Under the pieces are notes generated by a model. The model had not been told where the DNA came from, made no database searches, and saw nothing but the letters and a program-made list of their open reading frames with translations. From Malurus cyaneus samueli (lineage: Eukaryota > Chordata > Aves > Passeriformes > Maluridae): DNA of 64,000 nt. Position 1 is the stretch's first letter, and every line of letters begins with the position of its first letter. Below are positions 36,062 to 48,265 of the stretch, piece by piece. The stretch covers positions 76,820,512 through 76,884,511 of the forward strand of contig CM019215.1 in the NCBI GenBank assembly GCA_009741485.1, written 5' to 3'. A program made the translations under genes and the position numbers.

Positions 36062-38979
36062 CTAAGAAATAATACCTTTTTGTGTCTTGCCATGTAGATT
36101 ACATGTGGTTTTATTCTGTAGTGGTAATGCACGTGACCCAATACATTTACTGGTTGATCTCTCGATTGCTAATAGAGTAAATTTCCTATAAGCCGCATCA
36201 TTGGTCTGCTCTTCTTCCCCTGGTTTTGGTATTATCGCTTCTGTTATTTCAGTGTTAACAGTTGTCCTGATTACAATATTTGTCAATTAAGTATGTTGGC
36301 ATCTTTTTGTATTTTTTTCCTCTATATCAAAAATGATAAACAGGAAGAAAATAGCTAAATATATAAAATGATAAAAAACTCAAATTGTCTTAATACATTG
36401 TTCAATTGGTGAAGTTTATTTTGATAAGATGATGGCCAAGTGATGTTTATTCTCATTGTTAATTTTATGTAGATAGGGACAATTGGCAAATGATTTGATA
36501 CGAGTGCTACGCGTATAATTATTTGTTTCTTTGATCTTCGTTGATTAGGTCGTATGTTTGGATCTATGAATCGTCTCAATGAACGTTTTTCTTAAGACTG
36601 TTTGCACTATCTCTTCTTTTATGACGTCGAACTTTGTGAAGACTCTGAGTGACAGTTCATTCATAGGCAGTAGACTGGAATTTCTTGGAATTGCTCGTTC
36701 TTTCCAGTGTTGTTGCCATGGGTATGCTAAGATTACCGAGTCTTCTACTCGTTAAGTGGTTTTGTTTTTTATCGTGTTTGTGATATGTTTTTATGAGAAG
36801 GGTATTATGTTGCTGTCTGATTGTATTTCATTGTAATTCTCCCATGAGAGTGCTTAATAAATCATATTTTTAATTTTTATAAAACATAGACGTATATGGT
36901 TCATTTTACTTACAGCTTAGCATGTATAATTAATCATTTCGCATTGTGTTGCCAAAGATATTTTTTCATGCTATATATTAAAAGGTAAACGCTGTTTTCA
37001 CCTATATACGGGAGAGTGTTGCTGACTGGTTTTCTAGGTATTGTGCGTGTGAAATTTTATCTCTGTGTGTCTTCCATCGGTAGAGCTAGTAATGCAGAGT
37101 TGACTTATGGTATTGTGGATATTTATTGTTTCGTTGTGCCTCTTCGGTTTGTTTTGCCTTGATTTCAATCTCAGTCCGAAGATGAGGTACTCAATTACAT
37201 TTTAGGTCTTTTAGCTTCTCACTATATAATGCAGTAGCTCGAGCCACATATCGTGTGTATAGTTTTCGCAAGGTTTGAGACGAACATACTCACAGTACAG
37301 TACAGATGAGATCTTCCACTGTCCAAAGGGATATTCCGACCTATGGCCATAATTATCAGAATAAATTAAGGGAAGTTGGCTAGGCTGTGCTCAGGTACTG
37401 AATGGGCATCAGTCAGCTGTGGTGAGAACTGTTTGCACTTGCATCAATTGTCTTTCTTGGGTTTTATTTGTTTCTTGCTATTACTTTATTTTTCATTAAA
37501 ATTAAGTTGTTATTATATTATATTTATATATTAAATGGTTCTAATCTAAACTCATGAGTTTTCTCTTTGCCTTAATTTATTCTTCCCTGCTCATCCTGGC
37601 GGGGGAGGGCAATTTATTTGGAGATTCTTGTGTGTGTGTGTGAAGGTTTGTCTTGTGGTCTGGTGTGTCAGATCCGAGAGACATGATAGCAATGGATGAA
37701 AGTATGTTTTTGTTTTCGTAATGTTGGGGTAGTTACTTGAGAATTTGTGTCTTTTAGTCATTGTTTTCGTTATGGATGCTTATTAGGTCTGTGTTCAAGA
37801 AGACGATGCTGTTGAGTTTTGCTATTTTGTGGTATTTGTTAAATGTAGATTTTTTGTGGGGGTAATTGATTCCTGGGTTATTGGTTTCTGGAAGTTTTTT
37901 GTGTATGAATCTTAATTATTTAAATTTGTCTAAATCTTCAATGCATCAATTGGTATTGATTTGTGCATTTCTTGTTCGTGCGGTACTTTCCTTGTATTGT
38001 TTTCTTGTGCTTGTTTTCTTGCATAGCGAGTGATTGTGTCCATATTCAAAAAGGAAAGGCACTTCATTGCGTGTATGTTTTTGGTCGAATAGGGTGTGGT
38101 GTTGGTTACTTGGTTTGCGCTTTTCTTCCTTCGAGCTGTTTTAATGTTTTTTGAGGCTGCGTGCTTGTGGCTGCAGCGAGTGTTAGTTAGTTGGAATTGA
38201 CCTTTTTCATCTTATGAAACTATCGTTAAAGGGGCTTCGGCTGTCACAGCGTGTTGTATTGTTAAGAGATTTGTGTTTGGAATGGGTGGTGGGTTCGTAT
38301 GTTGGAGGATTGGCTTTATAGGTGTTGTGGCTCGGTGTTGCAAAATTATTAATGTGTGTTATTATTTTTACTTTTGTCTGAAATATGTGATGATTTATTT
38401 TATAATTAGGTGCAGTAACCAAGTTATTTAGCGCCTTTTCTTTTTTTTTTTTTTGTTTTTTTTATCTTAGCTGATAGCAAGTATGCATCTTTCCGTGTGC
38501 TTTATTTTGACGAGCCCGACACTAGAACGACTCTGATCTCCGCCAAAAAATTTTGAAGGTGTGGCTGCCTATGTTTGTTGTTTGATTAGCATTTTGTTTT
38601 CTGAAATTAATAGGGTAATAATTGTGTTCAGGTCTTTTGAGGAGGATAGTTTGGGTTAGGTTTGTATATTCTTTGGTTGTAGTTGGCTTTCGGCGGTGTA
38701 TATTCTGGTTTGGTTTATTGTGGTCAATGTTGGGGTTATACGATGTGTGATCGTCTTTTGTCTGAAGCCGTTTGGAGTCATGGGTGAGTGATTGTTGCTT
38801 GAACGTTGTAATGGTAAGTTTTGTGGTGTGGGGTGTAGGGGAGACGAGACATACAACAGCCCTCAATATCACGTTTTGTCTTAGAATATAATTCATAAAT
38901 ATTCTTTATAAAATTGCTCTATGCGTCTCTGGTGTGATTTATTTCAGTTATTGGCAATCTTTATTTCTGCCTATTAGTT
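36062..38979. other. Degraded, error-like sequence leading into the gap
   Basis: Recognisable islands of 46690-48265 are embedded in sequence that is unusually G/T-rich and not CpG-depleted. It is about 2.9 kb long against about 1.6 kb for the clean counterpart. The minus-strand ERVL LTR of 47330-47896 appears here as a scrambled ghost around 37010-37620. Open frames here (38207-38422 and 38522-38896, minus) have the biased T/N/H/P content expected of this skew and are not genes. Confidence 0.8.
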
Positions 38980-39004
38980 NNNNNNNNNNNNNNNNNNNNN
39001 NNNN
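38980..39004. other. Assembly gap, 25 N
   Basis: Twenty-five consecutive n, a common fixed-length placeholder for a gap of unknown size. The two duplicates abut it on either side. Confidence 0.99.
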
Positions 39005-39420
39005 TTTCTCCTTCGTGCACAAATGAACAGTTTTACATATCTATTAAAATCAGCATACATTTTTCTATCTCATCATCTGCTAAGTTTTTTGACAAAGAAA
39101 GACTTATTTGCATGCAATTTCCATCTCTTCTGTCAAACACAAAGTTGCCTGGAGGCCTGTACACTTGCACCTGCTCAAGCTCTCAAGGCTTAAACCATCC
39201 TGAGGGGGTGTCCCTCGGAAGCCGGCTTGGGGGGCTTCTGAGGCCTGGCTCCTGTTTTCACCCACTTTTGTTGCTTGTGCTCTCCTCCCATCTTTCCCCT
39301 TACATATACCAACAGAAAATCCTTACTTTGGGTCAAAGTTAAGATTTCTCTTACCCAACCACTGTCCCCAAACTCTGGTGCTTCTGTTTTAGAAAAGGAA
39401 ATATTAAAGATTAATAATAT

Positions 39421-39839
39421 AGGGCTGGAGCATCTTTCCTATGAGAATAGGCTGACAGAAATAGAGTTGTTCAGCCTGGAGAAGAGAGGGCTCCAGAGAT
39501 ACCTCATTAGTAACCCTCCAGGACTAAAAGGGACCTTACAGGAAAGATCTAGAGCAACTTTTTACATTGGCAGACAGGACAAGGGGAAAAGATTTTGAAG
39601 CAAAAGAGAGGAGATGTAGATTGGATGTTAGGAAGAATTTCTTTGCTCAAAGGGTGGTGAGGCACTGGTAAAGACTGTCCAGAGAAGTTGTGGATGCCCC
39701 ATCCCTGGAATTGTTCAAGGCCAAGTCGGACAGATTGGTCTAGTGGCACATGGCAGCGAGTGGGAAGTAGATCTTTAGCCTCCTTTCAACTCAAAACCTT
39801 CTGTTACTCCATGACCCTATGATTATATGAGTCTATGAA
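39421..39839 (+). mobile_element. CR1 LINE 3' fragment, plus orientation (copy 2)
   Basis: Near-identical counterpart of 28745-29166, so it is not a separate insertion event. Confidence 0.92.
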
Positions 39840-42800
39840 TAGTTTTGAAAGCAAAAGTGGAAGAAAATAGATTTTTACTTGAATGATCAAATCAAATATC
39901 TAAAATTATTTTAAAGTCCATCATGCCTATTCATATATATTTTTAATTGTTCTTTAGAATTAGTTGACAGTCAAATTTTAACTGAGTGAGCAGGTTGCTT
40001 TCCATTCCATCAAGAGACAATCCACAATTTCACATTACATCCCTATATTTTCCATTTTATTCAATTAAATATTTTTGCTTGAAAATATGATACTTGTTAA
40101 GGTAAGGATCTCGCTGCCTATTTCAAGCTGAAAGATTTTACACAGGGATGAATAAAGGAGTCTGTTGCAGAGCATGGTACATCCTAAACGATTTTTCATT
40201 CCTGACAGACAGACTTACATGATCAAATAATTTTGGTGGAGGGTTGTGGTTTTTTCTTTGTTTTTGTTTGCTTTTGGGTTGTTTGTTTGTTTTTCTTAAT
40301 CACGGAAGTAGCAAACCCCTGTAAGAATGTTTAGCATTTCAGGGTGCATAAATTACAGATTCCTTAGCAAGGGCTGCTCTTGGCCTCATTTAGTTTTCAC
40401 AAAGTGAAGCTTGGCAGGATACTCGCACATGATCTTTATTCAATAGAAACAGACAGGATTCTTGAGCACTGTCTGGGATGAAAAGCATGATCACTTACCC
40501 TGACATTGCTTACACTCAGCCATTCTGATTGCAACAATAGAGCAGATTTGCCCTGTTGAATAGAAACAGCTTAAACAAGTTCTTCACCCCATTTCAGTCT
40601 CACTTATCCAATAGAGGCTAAGGTGAAAGATGTGATTTGACATTATTACACTGACACTGAGGGTTTTTTTGGCTGTCGTGAATGAAAGTTATATTCATAC
40701 CTTCAAGTACACATACCAAACATTTTGCCCAATTAATAGAAAGTTATTATTGCCCTATAATACTGTTGGCATTGAATCATTTAAGTCAGTCATAAAAAAA
40801 AAAATTAAAAGTAATTTCTTCACAGTATGTCATCCATGCTTTATTTAATTCTGAGGGCATCCTGTGGCATCTACTGGGATTCTGAAATCTTCTGTAAGAT
40901 CATTTTATTGCAAGAAAATACTCACTTGGCTACAAACAGCCTGCCACCAAGCTGACAGCTGACTTTTTGTCAGTCACAAATTGTCTCTGCTTCTATCTCC
41001 AATTTTTTCAGAAGGGAAAAGTCAACTCTTTAATGGGTTGCATGAGAACAATTACCATTATGAGACTGTATGAGATAGTCAGCTCTTTTCCTTAGGAGGA
41101 GGGGTACGTGTGAGTACCATATGTCACCCCAGAGAGCTGGTCTGAAAGGCATGACCTTGTGCTGCTTTGTGATTCCGTGAGCAGAAGCCTGACAAGGCAC
41201 TGACCCATCACCATTAATAATCTGAGAAAGCCAGGCTCCTGGATGAAGAACAAGATTGAAGATGGTTACAGAGTTCCACATGAGTTATTAGCTGTTAGCC
41301 TGATGTAAACATGACTAACGGATAATGGAATTAGCTTGGCTGAGCAGAAATCGCCCGGAGGATCTAAATAGTTTCTCTTCCACCCTAAAATATTTCACAG
41401 AGGAAGAAAAAGGGCAAGAAAAGTCTTGTGTGTCACTTTAACAGCCTGGGTGGGTGGGTCAGGACATTGCTTGAAACATAACCCTCTCAAGGTGGCAGAT
41501 GTGCTTTTTGCCTTTGCACAGAAAATTTGGAGATCTGAAAAAAATAAATTTAATGTGGAGAATGAGCCAGAAAATGTTTATTTTGCTGTTTTGTTCTGGT
41601 TTATTGTTGCCTTTTTTATTTTTGGTAACACAATTTAACTCTATAAACAGCAACAGACTTGACGCTTCATTGCTAAGCAAGCACAAAGCAAACTGAATTT
41701 GGGATGCAGCAAACTTTCCTGCAGCATTTGACAAACCATTTTCTCCTAAGCAGTGCTCAAACCATAAAAATAAAAACGGATAAAAGATTCTTCATTTCAA
41801 GTACACACATAGGCACCTAGACAAGCACCAAAAACAAACAAGGTATTGTTGCACATTTTTGTCAAGGTAACTGACACAAAAATCTGTTTAGGCTTATTAA
41901 AGAGCTGAGAAAAATACAGCTGAAGAGTGTAACATTTGCACAGCCTGAAAGAACATGGCCCTCTGAAAAACCAAACCAGGATAAAAAATGAAAAAAAGAA
42001 AAGGCAATATCATGAAAACAACAGACAGGCCTGGGTGCTGATGAAAAATAATTTTTTTTGCATCCACATAAAGCATGAAATCAATGTGTCAGTTTATAAT
42101 TAATTTCTCCGAGTCTTTTGGCTCCCTTTTATTTTGTTTAAGTTATCAGGAAAAGGAAAAAGAGAGAGAGGGGAAAGTTTTGTGAAATGATGCTCGAAAA
42201 AATTCAACAAATAATTCACCACTTTTCTTTCCACTTTTGTGGGATGCACTTTGGAGCAATGATACGGATGGCAAAACAAACCTTTGTGCTCACAGGACCT
42301 CCAGGCATTTTAAAATAGCATTTCAGAAGAAGAAAATGTGGCTTGAAGGGAAGATTTTAAAAAATAAAGGAATCAGTATACATCGGTTCCACCTGAAATG
42401 AATTCAAGTCCTTAAAGTCCTGAAATACTGATACTTGACTTTCCTCATTCCTATGCTAGAAAGACTGTAAAACACTCGGTGCTGCAAATTTCAGTAATTT
42501 TATCAAGAATTTGGGGGACATTTACTTCTAGGATATATTGCAGTTACAGTTCCGTGAGTGCTTCTTACAAAGCCTAAATTTCCTATGACTCCTTTTTCTG
42601 CATATGGTCACTGTAGATAACATATTTAGGACAGTCAGTCTTTCTTCTATTCAGAACATCTGCAAAGCAAAGTGGGATGTGAGCATACATTGCCCAAGGT
42701 AAACAGTGTGACATTCCTTTGGTGATTATGGGCCATTTTTCCTGGTGGTGCTTTTGGTTCTGCTCATTTCTCTGTCCAAAAGCTTGTGTTCACTCACTCC

Positions 42801-44830
42801 ACAAAATTATTTATCAGTTCAGAAGCTGAAACACTGGAAAAAATATTTTCTGAGGTCTAGAGTCAACCGGGGAAAGGAAAAGAGGAAGGGAAGGGAAGAG
42901 GGAAGAGAAAAACCAGAAAATATATTCTTCAAAAAACCCTGTCAATAACATCGTAATTAAAATTACTTCATTCTTTGACCTTCATACTGTGGTCTTTTGC
43001 ATCCACTACAAGTATAAAGGAGAATTTTTCTCCTATCCTTTTACAGTGAGGGAACAAGAGTTGATATACTCTCTCTCTCTCTACTGAAAGGAGAGCTGGG
43101 TAACACTTTCCAATGTTTCACATGTTGAGTTTGCTAAGCTTTTTTTTCTGTGTGGTATAACGTCCTTCCATGGATCTCCTCAAAATGCTGTTCTTCAAAA
43201 ACAGGTAAGCACCATTTGTCATATAAGTTTTTTGGTAGAGCTTCCTGTATAAAGGAAAGAGTCTGTGTCCCCTGCATCCAACCCTTAGCATGCACATTCA
43301 GAGAATACTGGCACAAGTGAAATTCTACTTTAAGATTTCCAGCTACAATATTATATATATATCTTCCTACCATTATCTTTAATCCTGAGTGTTTTGGGGG
43401 AAAAAACCTCCAAACAACTTACACAGCATAGCACCTTATTGCAAGATAACCAAGGAAAACATACGTTACAAAGCAACAAAAATTTGTTCAATTTTTTTCT
43501 CTCCTGCCTGGGAAGAAAGAAACAAATGACCTCACACACAGAAACACTTTTATGGAACTCAGAACTAATAAAGAGTTTATAATGTAACAGTATGGTTATT
43601 TATAGCACAATTTTATGGTGGTGAGCAAAAAATACATAAAACCTTTTAATATTAAATAAAAAGTGTATTTACTATATAAAAAAGTTGTTTTCATAATATT
43701 CGAAGACAAAAAAGAACTACATAGTGTTACAAATAATGAGTAGTAGAACTGTTCATTTATACATCCATATATATCACGTAAATAAATGCTTCAGAACATA
43801 GCACATGACTTTCTAGGCACTAATGAATAAAACATCTTGATAAATCATCACAGAATATGAAGACCAGCAACTATATTTCAAAAAGAGGGATTTGAATATA
43901 GAAATAAGTGAACTGAAAAAATCCATTGAGGCAAGCAGAATCAGAGTTTGAACTAAATCCATCCATGTGTCTTCAACATTGGCTTAGTCCTTCTTGGCTA
44001 TAAGTGATAGACTGAAAGGCCATATGGTTCTTATCTAAAATGTTTGCCACTTTTTAAAAACTGCATTCTGAGAATCCAAAATACAATTAGTTCTTTTAAT
44101 ATCTGAGAAGATCTCTAAGCACAACCAACGAGTTTTTAATAAAGGAAAGCCATCCAGAAGAAAACAAAAAAAAAAAAAGAAAAGAAAATGAACATGAATA
44201 AAAAAAAAGAGAAAAGCTTCATTGCAATTTTTCAGACTGATTTCAATCTATGGAAAATGCACACCAATTTATTTGTTGAGTTGTAATTCATGGCTGTTCT
44301 AAATTGTGCAGTGTTCAAAGGGAAGTTATTCTGCGTAAAAAAAAGATTAAGAAACTTGATTACTCAAGTGCACTGTGTCATGAATACTATTGATCTCTTC
44401 TCTCCCCTACAGAGATTGGTGACTATTCTCTATGAAACCTTTGTTTATAACAATTACATCTTAATAGCACTGTGTGGAATTTTCTGCTTTTCCTTAATAT
44501 ATGCTGCTATTTTGCTCTACAGCACCTTGCTGAAATGCACCATTATTTTCCAGAAGAACTGATCATATTTTCTAGTATTAGTTATCATTGATGGTAAGCA
44601 TCAACTTGAATTTGATTTCCACATTTTGACCAATAATTGGTTTTCTTATTTAATTCACAAACTATTTACACTTTTACAGTGCTTAAGCTGCCTTATATTC
44701 TGTGTATTCTATCAATAACATGATAATCACTAGGAAGTATACACAGCTGAAAGAAAAAAATTACTTATAGGCACAAAAGTAATTTTTTTGCTTTTCACAT
44801 CTTTTTTTTTCTGCTCTTCATGGTGCTGAT

Positions 44831-46152
44831 TGTCGTGGTTTAAACCTGATTTTTCCATCCGGGTTTCGGCACCAAAAATGTCGTTGTTTGGACTGTGCTG
44901 AAAGCAAAAGCACTGCACCCAGATTCTCTCCCTTTCCCCCACCCGAGAGGAGAGGGGAGAGAAAAGCCCAATTAACATGAAATTTATGGCTTTCAGATAA
45001 ATAATAATTGAGAGAAAGATACGTATGTGCTCCAAAAAATTCAGACAGGCTGAATAACTTAGTTGCAAAAATAGATTTATTACTACAAAACTATTAAGAA
45101 TACTACGGACTGGGGAGGAGAACAAGATAGGGACAAATTTACAAGGAGAAGAAAAATAAAAAGACATTTTAAGACACCTGTTATCCTTTCCAGGACCCGT
45201 CTCTTTTCCAGATCCTCCCTCTTTCTGTCCCCCCCCCCCCCCCCCCATGTTTTCCCACACACACAGGGGACAGGAATGAAAGTCTAACATAGATCAAACC
45301 ACTCATATACGTTGTCATGCAGCATCATAGGAGGAGCAATCTTACAGCTCCAAGCTGTTGGAAGTTCTTTTCTCAAGAAACAGTCAGTGTATAATTGCTC
45401 GTGGCAAGGGAGCTTTTCTTTACCTCGCAGGAGAAAAGAAAGAATGTCCTTCAAGGAGAAACTGCGTCGTTTCAGCAGCGTAAGACCACTATCACAAATC
45501 TCCTGGCAGAACACAGCTTCCTTTGCTTGAGTGGGGGCATCTCTCCTCCCCGCGAAACATTTTTCTTCTTAGCATCAACTCCTTCAATGTGCGGGGGCAA
45601 GCTCTTCCCCCTTTTTGGCTCCTGATCAGTTCAGTCCAGTCCTCAAAGGCCATTTTTTTTTTTCCTCAGAGCAAGGTCTCTCTCTTTTCTATACAGGTGA
45701 AATAGTCCTTTCGAGAACAACTTATTTTCTCCATGTCAGCACACAACAACAGCAACAAACCTGTCTTCTCTCTACTGTATCTTGGGTCTCCATTTTTCTT
45801 CTTACATCTCCTCACCCTCCTGCTCTGTTTCCCCAGTGCATGATACTAAAACTACATACTAACAACCTAAAACTACATGGCGGCCGCTCCTATCTTGTTT
45901 TTTAATTCTTCTTAAGTACAAGACAATACGTCATCACAGAGGTGTAACCAATCTGTGCAACTGGCCCAGGCCTGATGGGCAACTGTCCATCAACCTCAGA
46001 GTCATGATGGATTGGCTCTAAAACACAGGGGCAGGGCTCCTTTTGCTGGAAAAGAAGGAGAAAGTTTCTAGAACTTCCTCAAGGAGCCATCTTTGTGGTT
46101 TCTTGGTCCCATCCCCCCGCCACCAAAAATCGGACCAAGTAAAACCATGAGA
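44831..46152 (-). mobile_element. Long ERV LTR with tRNA-Phe primer-binding site, minus orientation (copy 2)
   Basis: Counterpart of 34203-35529. The primer-binding site is at about 44858-44874 with one C missing. The CT-rich tract of copy 1 is replaced by C18 at 45229-45246. Small indels are frequent. Confidence 0.7.
45229..45246. repeat. C18 homopolymer inside the LTR
   Basis: An uninterrupted C18. Copy 1 has an interrupted C/T tract ending CCCCTCCCCCTCCC at the same place (about 34611-34628). Confidence 0.95.
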
Positions 46153-46891
46153 CTTATCTATAGAGACAAAATAGAGACTCATATTTTCAGATGCTCCAAA
46201 CCCTGCTGGAGAGAGAATCTTTAGAGTCCCTCTATTCTTATGTTCATAATATCTAAATGTTAATCCATTACTGACACATTTAAAAATCAACCGAATCCAA
46301 TCTAAAGTAAAATGTATATCCCCTCCATATTTTTTTTTTTCTCTCTTCAACTCCAATACTTTTAAATGTGCTCACAAGAGAAACTTGGTCTATTCAGCTA
46401 AGGTTAAACAAAAATGTTCTTTCTCCTCCTCTCAATACCAGATATAGCTGGTATTCTCTTGCAGGGAAGATGGAAGAAGCATTTATAATCTTTTCCTTAC
46501 TTTATACCCCAGACAGCACTTTCAGAGAGAAACTCTGCTTTACTGCCTCCATCAAAAATCATTACATTTTGGCAAAATGCTACATTCCTGTAGCCATGTT
46601 CTCCCATCAAATCTCCCAATGCACCCAGGCAGCATCAGCCTTTCTCTTGGAAAATGACTATTTTGAGTACATAGAAAAAATCAGCTGACTCTTCTATATT
46701 TGTAAAAAAATACTTTTCTGCTTCCTTAGATACATGTGTTTGTTACATCCTGTGCTTGACTGACCAATTAACATTATTTTACTCAGTCAGAGAGAACAGC
46801 CATCTCCCCTCTTCCCCTGGTGAACCACTGATACATTTTATTGTGATACAAAATCAATAAAACCTACTAATTTGTATTTTTTCCTCTATTC

Positions 46892-46929
46892 AAAAAAAAA
46901 AAAAAAAAAAACCAAAAAAAAAAAAAAAA
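46892..46929. repeat. Interrupted poly-A tract (A20 CC A16)
   Basis: Homopolymer stretch in the right part of copy 2. In copy 1 the cognate position (about 36328) is in the degraded zone and lacks the long A run. Confidence 0.95.
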
Positions 46930-47329
46930 CCAAACTGACAACATTTCAATATTGTACAGATATGCAGCTCATTACTATTATTAAGATAAAACATGGTGGT
47001 AATTAGTCTTTCTCAGGTGACTGATCTTCGATGCCTTTTTCTAAGCCACTGTCAGCATCTTCTCATGACTCAAACTTTATGAGACCTGTACAATGATAAG
47101 CAGACCTGGATCTTTTGCCTCCATTTGTGCATGCTGCAGATCACTGTCACTTTATTTTTTTATGTGAATTATGCTGATTACTGACTCCCACAGAAGCCTA
47201 ATAACAATTTTTAATTTTTATACAAGACCTATAGTACTACACTGCATGAAAACTTAAACTGAGTTGCCAAAATAGTTTTTTCATGCTTATATTATTAAAA
47301 GGTAAAGCTTCTAGCAATAGAGGAGAGTG

Positions 47330-47896
47330 TGCTGGTTGTAGATGGGCTGAAATAATTTTCTTCCACAGTAGCTAGAATGGGACTATGGCTTGGATTTATG
47401 CTGGACACCTTGGCTGTTGCTGATCAATGCTCACAAAAGGTCAAAACTTTTCTGCTTCTCACAATACTCCAGCACCCAGCACATAGGTGTGAGTTCACAA
47501 GAATTTGAGAGACAACACAGACAGAACAGCTGATCCCAACTGTCCAAAGGGATATTCCAGACCATATGGCATAATTATCAGAAATAAATTAAGGGGAAGT
47601 TGGCCATAGGGCTGCTGCTCAGGTACTGAATGGGCATCAGTCAGCTGATGGTGAGAAACTGTTTGCCCTTGCATCACATGTCTTTCTTGGGTTTTATTTG
47701 TTTCTTGCTATTACTTTATTTTTCATTAAAATTAAAGTTGTTATTATTATTATATTTTTATTATTAAATGGTTCTAATCTAAACTCATGAGTTTTCTTGC
47801 TTTTACCCTTCTGATTCTCTCCCTGCTATCCTGCTGGGGGGAGGCAAATGAGCAGCTCTGTGCTGCTTGTTTGCTGTCTGGAGTTCAACCAACACA
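47330..47896 (-). mobile_element. ERVL-type solo LTR, minus orientation
   Basis: On the plus strand it runs from TGCTGGTTGTAG to ...GTTCAACCAACACA, i.e. an inverted ERVL LTR with the reverse complements of GAATATCCCTTTGG, GATCAGCTGTTCTG and the AGCAGGATAGCAGGGAGAGA block. The flanks GAGTG (47325-47329) and GAGAG (47897-47901) match at 4 of 5 positions, compatible with a decayed 5-bp target duplication. Internal TAT/TTA-rich tracts are present at 47735-47765. Confidence 0.8.
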
Positions 47897-48105
47897 GAGA
47901 GCGAGAGTAATTTTTTTTCAGATGAAGAAGGTGGTGATTAAAATCCTACATTTTGAGCATTACTTTCCTGTCTTCTTTGCATCAGCCTCTCAAAGCACTC
48001 AGATTTGTATACCATATTCTTATCTAACTGGGCCTGCTCAGCACAGATGTTAAATTAAGGTTATATTATTGTAAATATTATCATAAAATATAACCAATTA
48101 GCTGC

Positions 48106-48129
48106 TTTTTTTTTTTTTTTTTTTTTTTT
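48106..48129. repeat. T24 homopolymer
   Basis: Uninterrupted poly-T in the right part of duplication copy 2. Confidence 0.95.
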
Positions 48130-48265
48130 AGGGAGTCAGCAAGCTATGCACTTTCCATTACCAGCAGAACACTGAGCCCAACAAATGGAGTACATATTTT
48201 CTTATATTGCTCATGCTGTCCTAGACTGTGATTATTTCAGTTTTATTGGCAATCTGTCATTCTGC

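Larger units (their letters stand above)
28368..38979. repeat. Large tandem duplication, copy 1 (ends at the sequence gap)
   Basis: This is the same locus as 39005-48265 in the same orientation. 28400-36060 is clean and aligns with 39050-46690 at an offset that drifts from about 10675 to 10630. From about 36062 the sequence degrades. Cognate islands remain (for example 37321-37620 with 47535-47835, and 38930-38979 with 48225-48265). It stops at a 25-N gap. Confidence 0.92.
39005..48265. repeat. Large tandem duplication, copy 2 (starts at the sequence gap)
   Basis: The first roughly 250 bp are noisy relative to 28368-28600. The rest is mostly clean, with moderate indels at 44800-46100. It differs from copy 1 by clean substitutions (for example 41353 g against 30703 a, and 41472 t against 30822 c) and by indels. 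The right part, 46690-48265, is the legible version of the degraded end of copy 1. Confidence 0.92.

Noticed and set aside
38207..38896. Open frames of 71-124 codons on the minus strand
   Set aside because: They fall in the degraded G/T-rich zone next to the gap, and their T/N/H/P-rich composition follows from that skew.
44730..45290. 186-codon minus-strand frame in the LTR of copy 2
   Set aside because: It spans the primer-binding site and the C18 run (translated as poly-Gly) and is broken in copy 1; not a retroviral gene.
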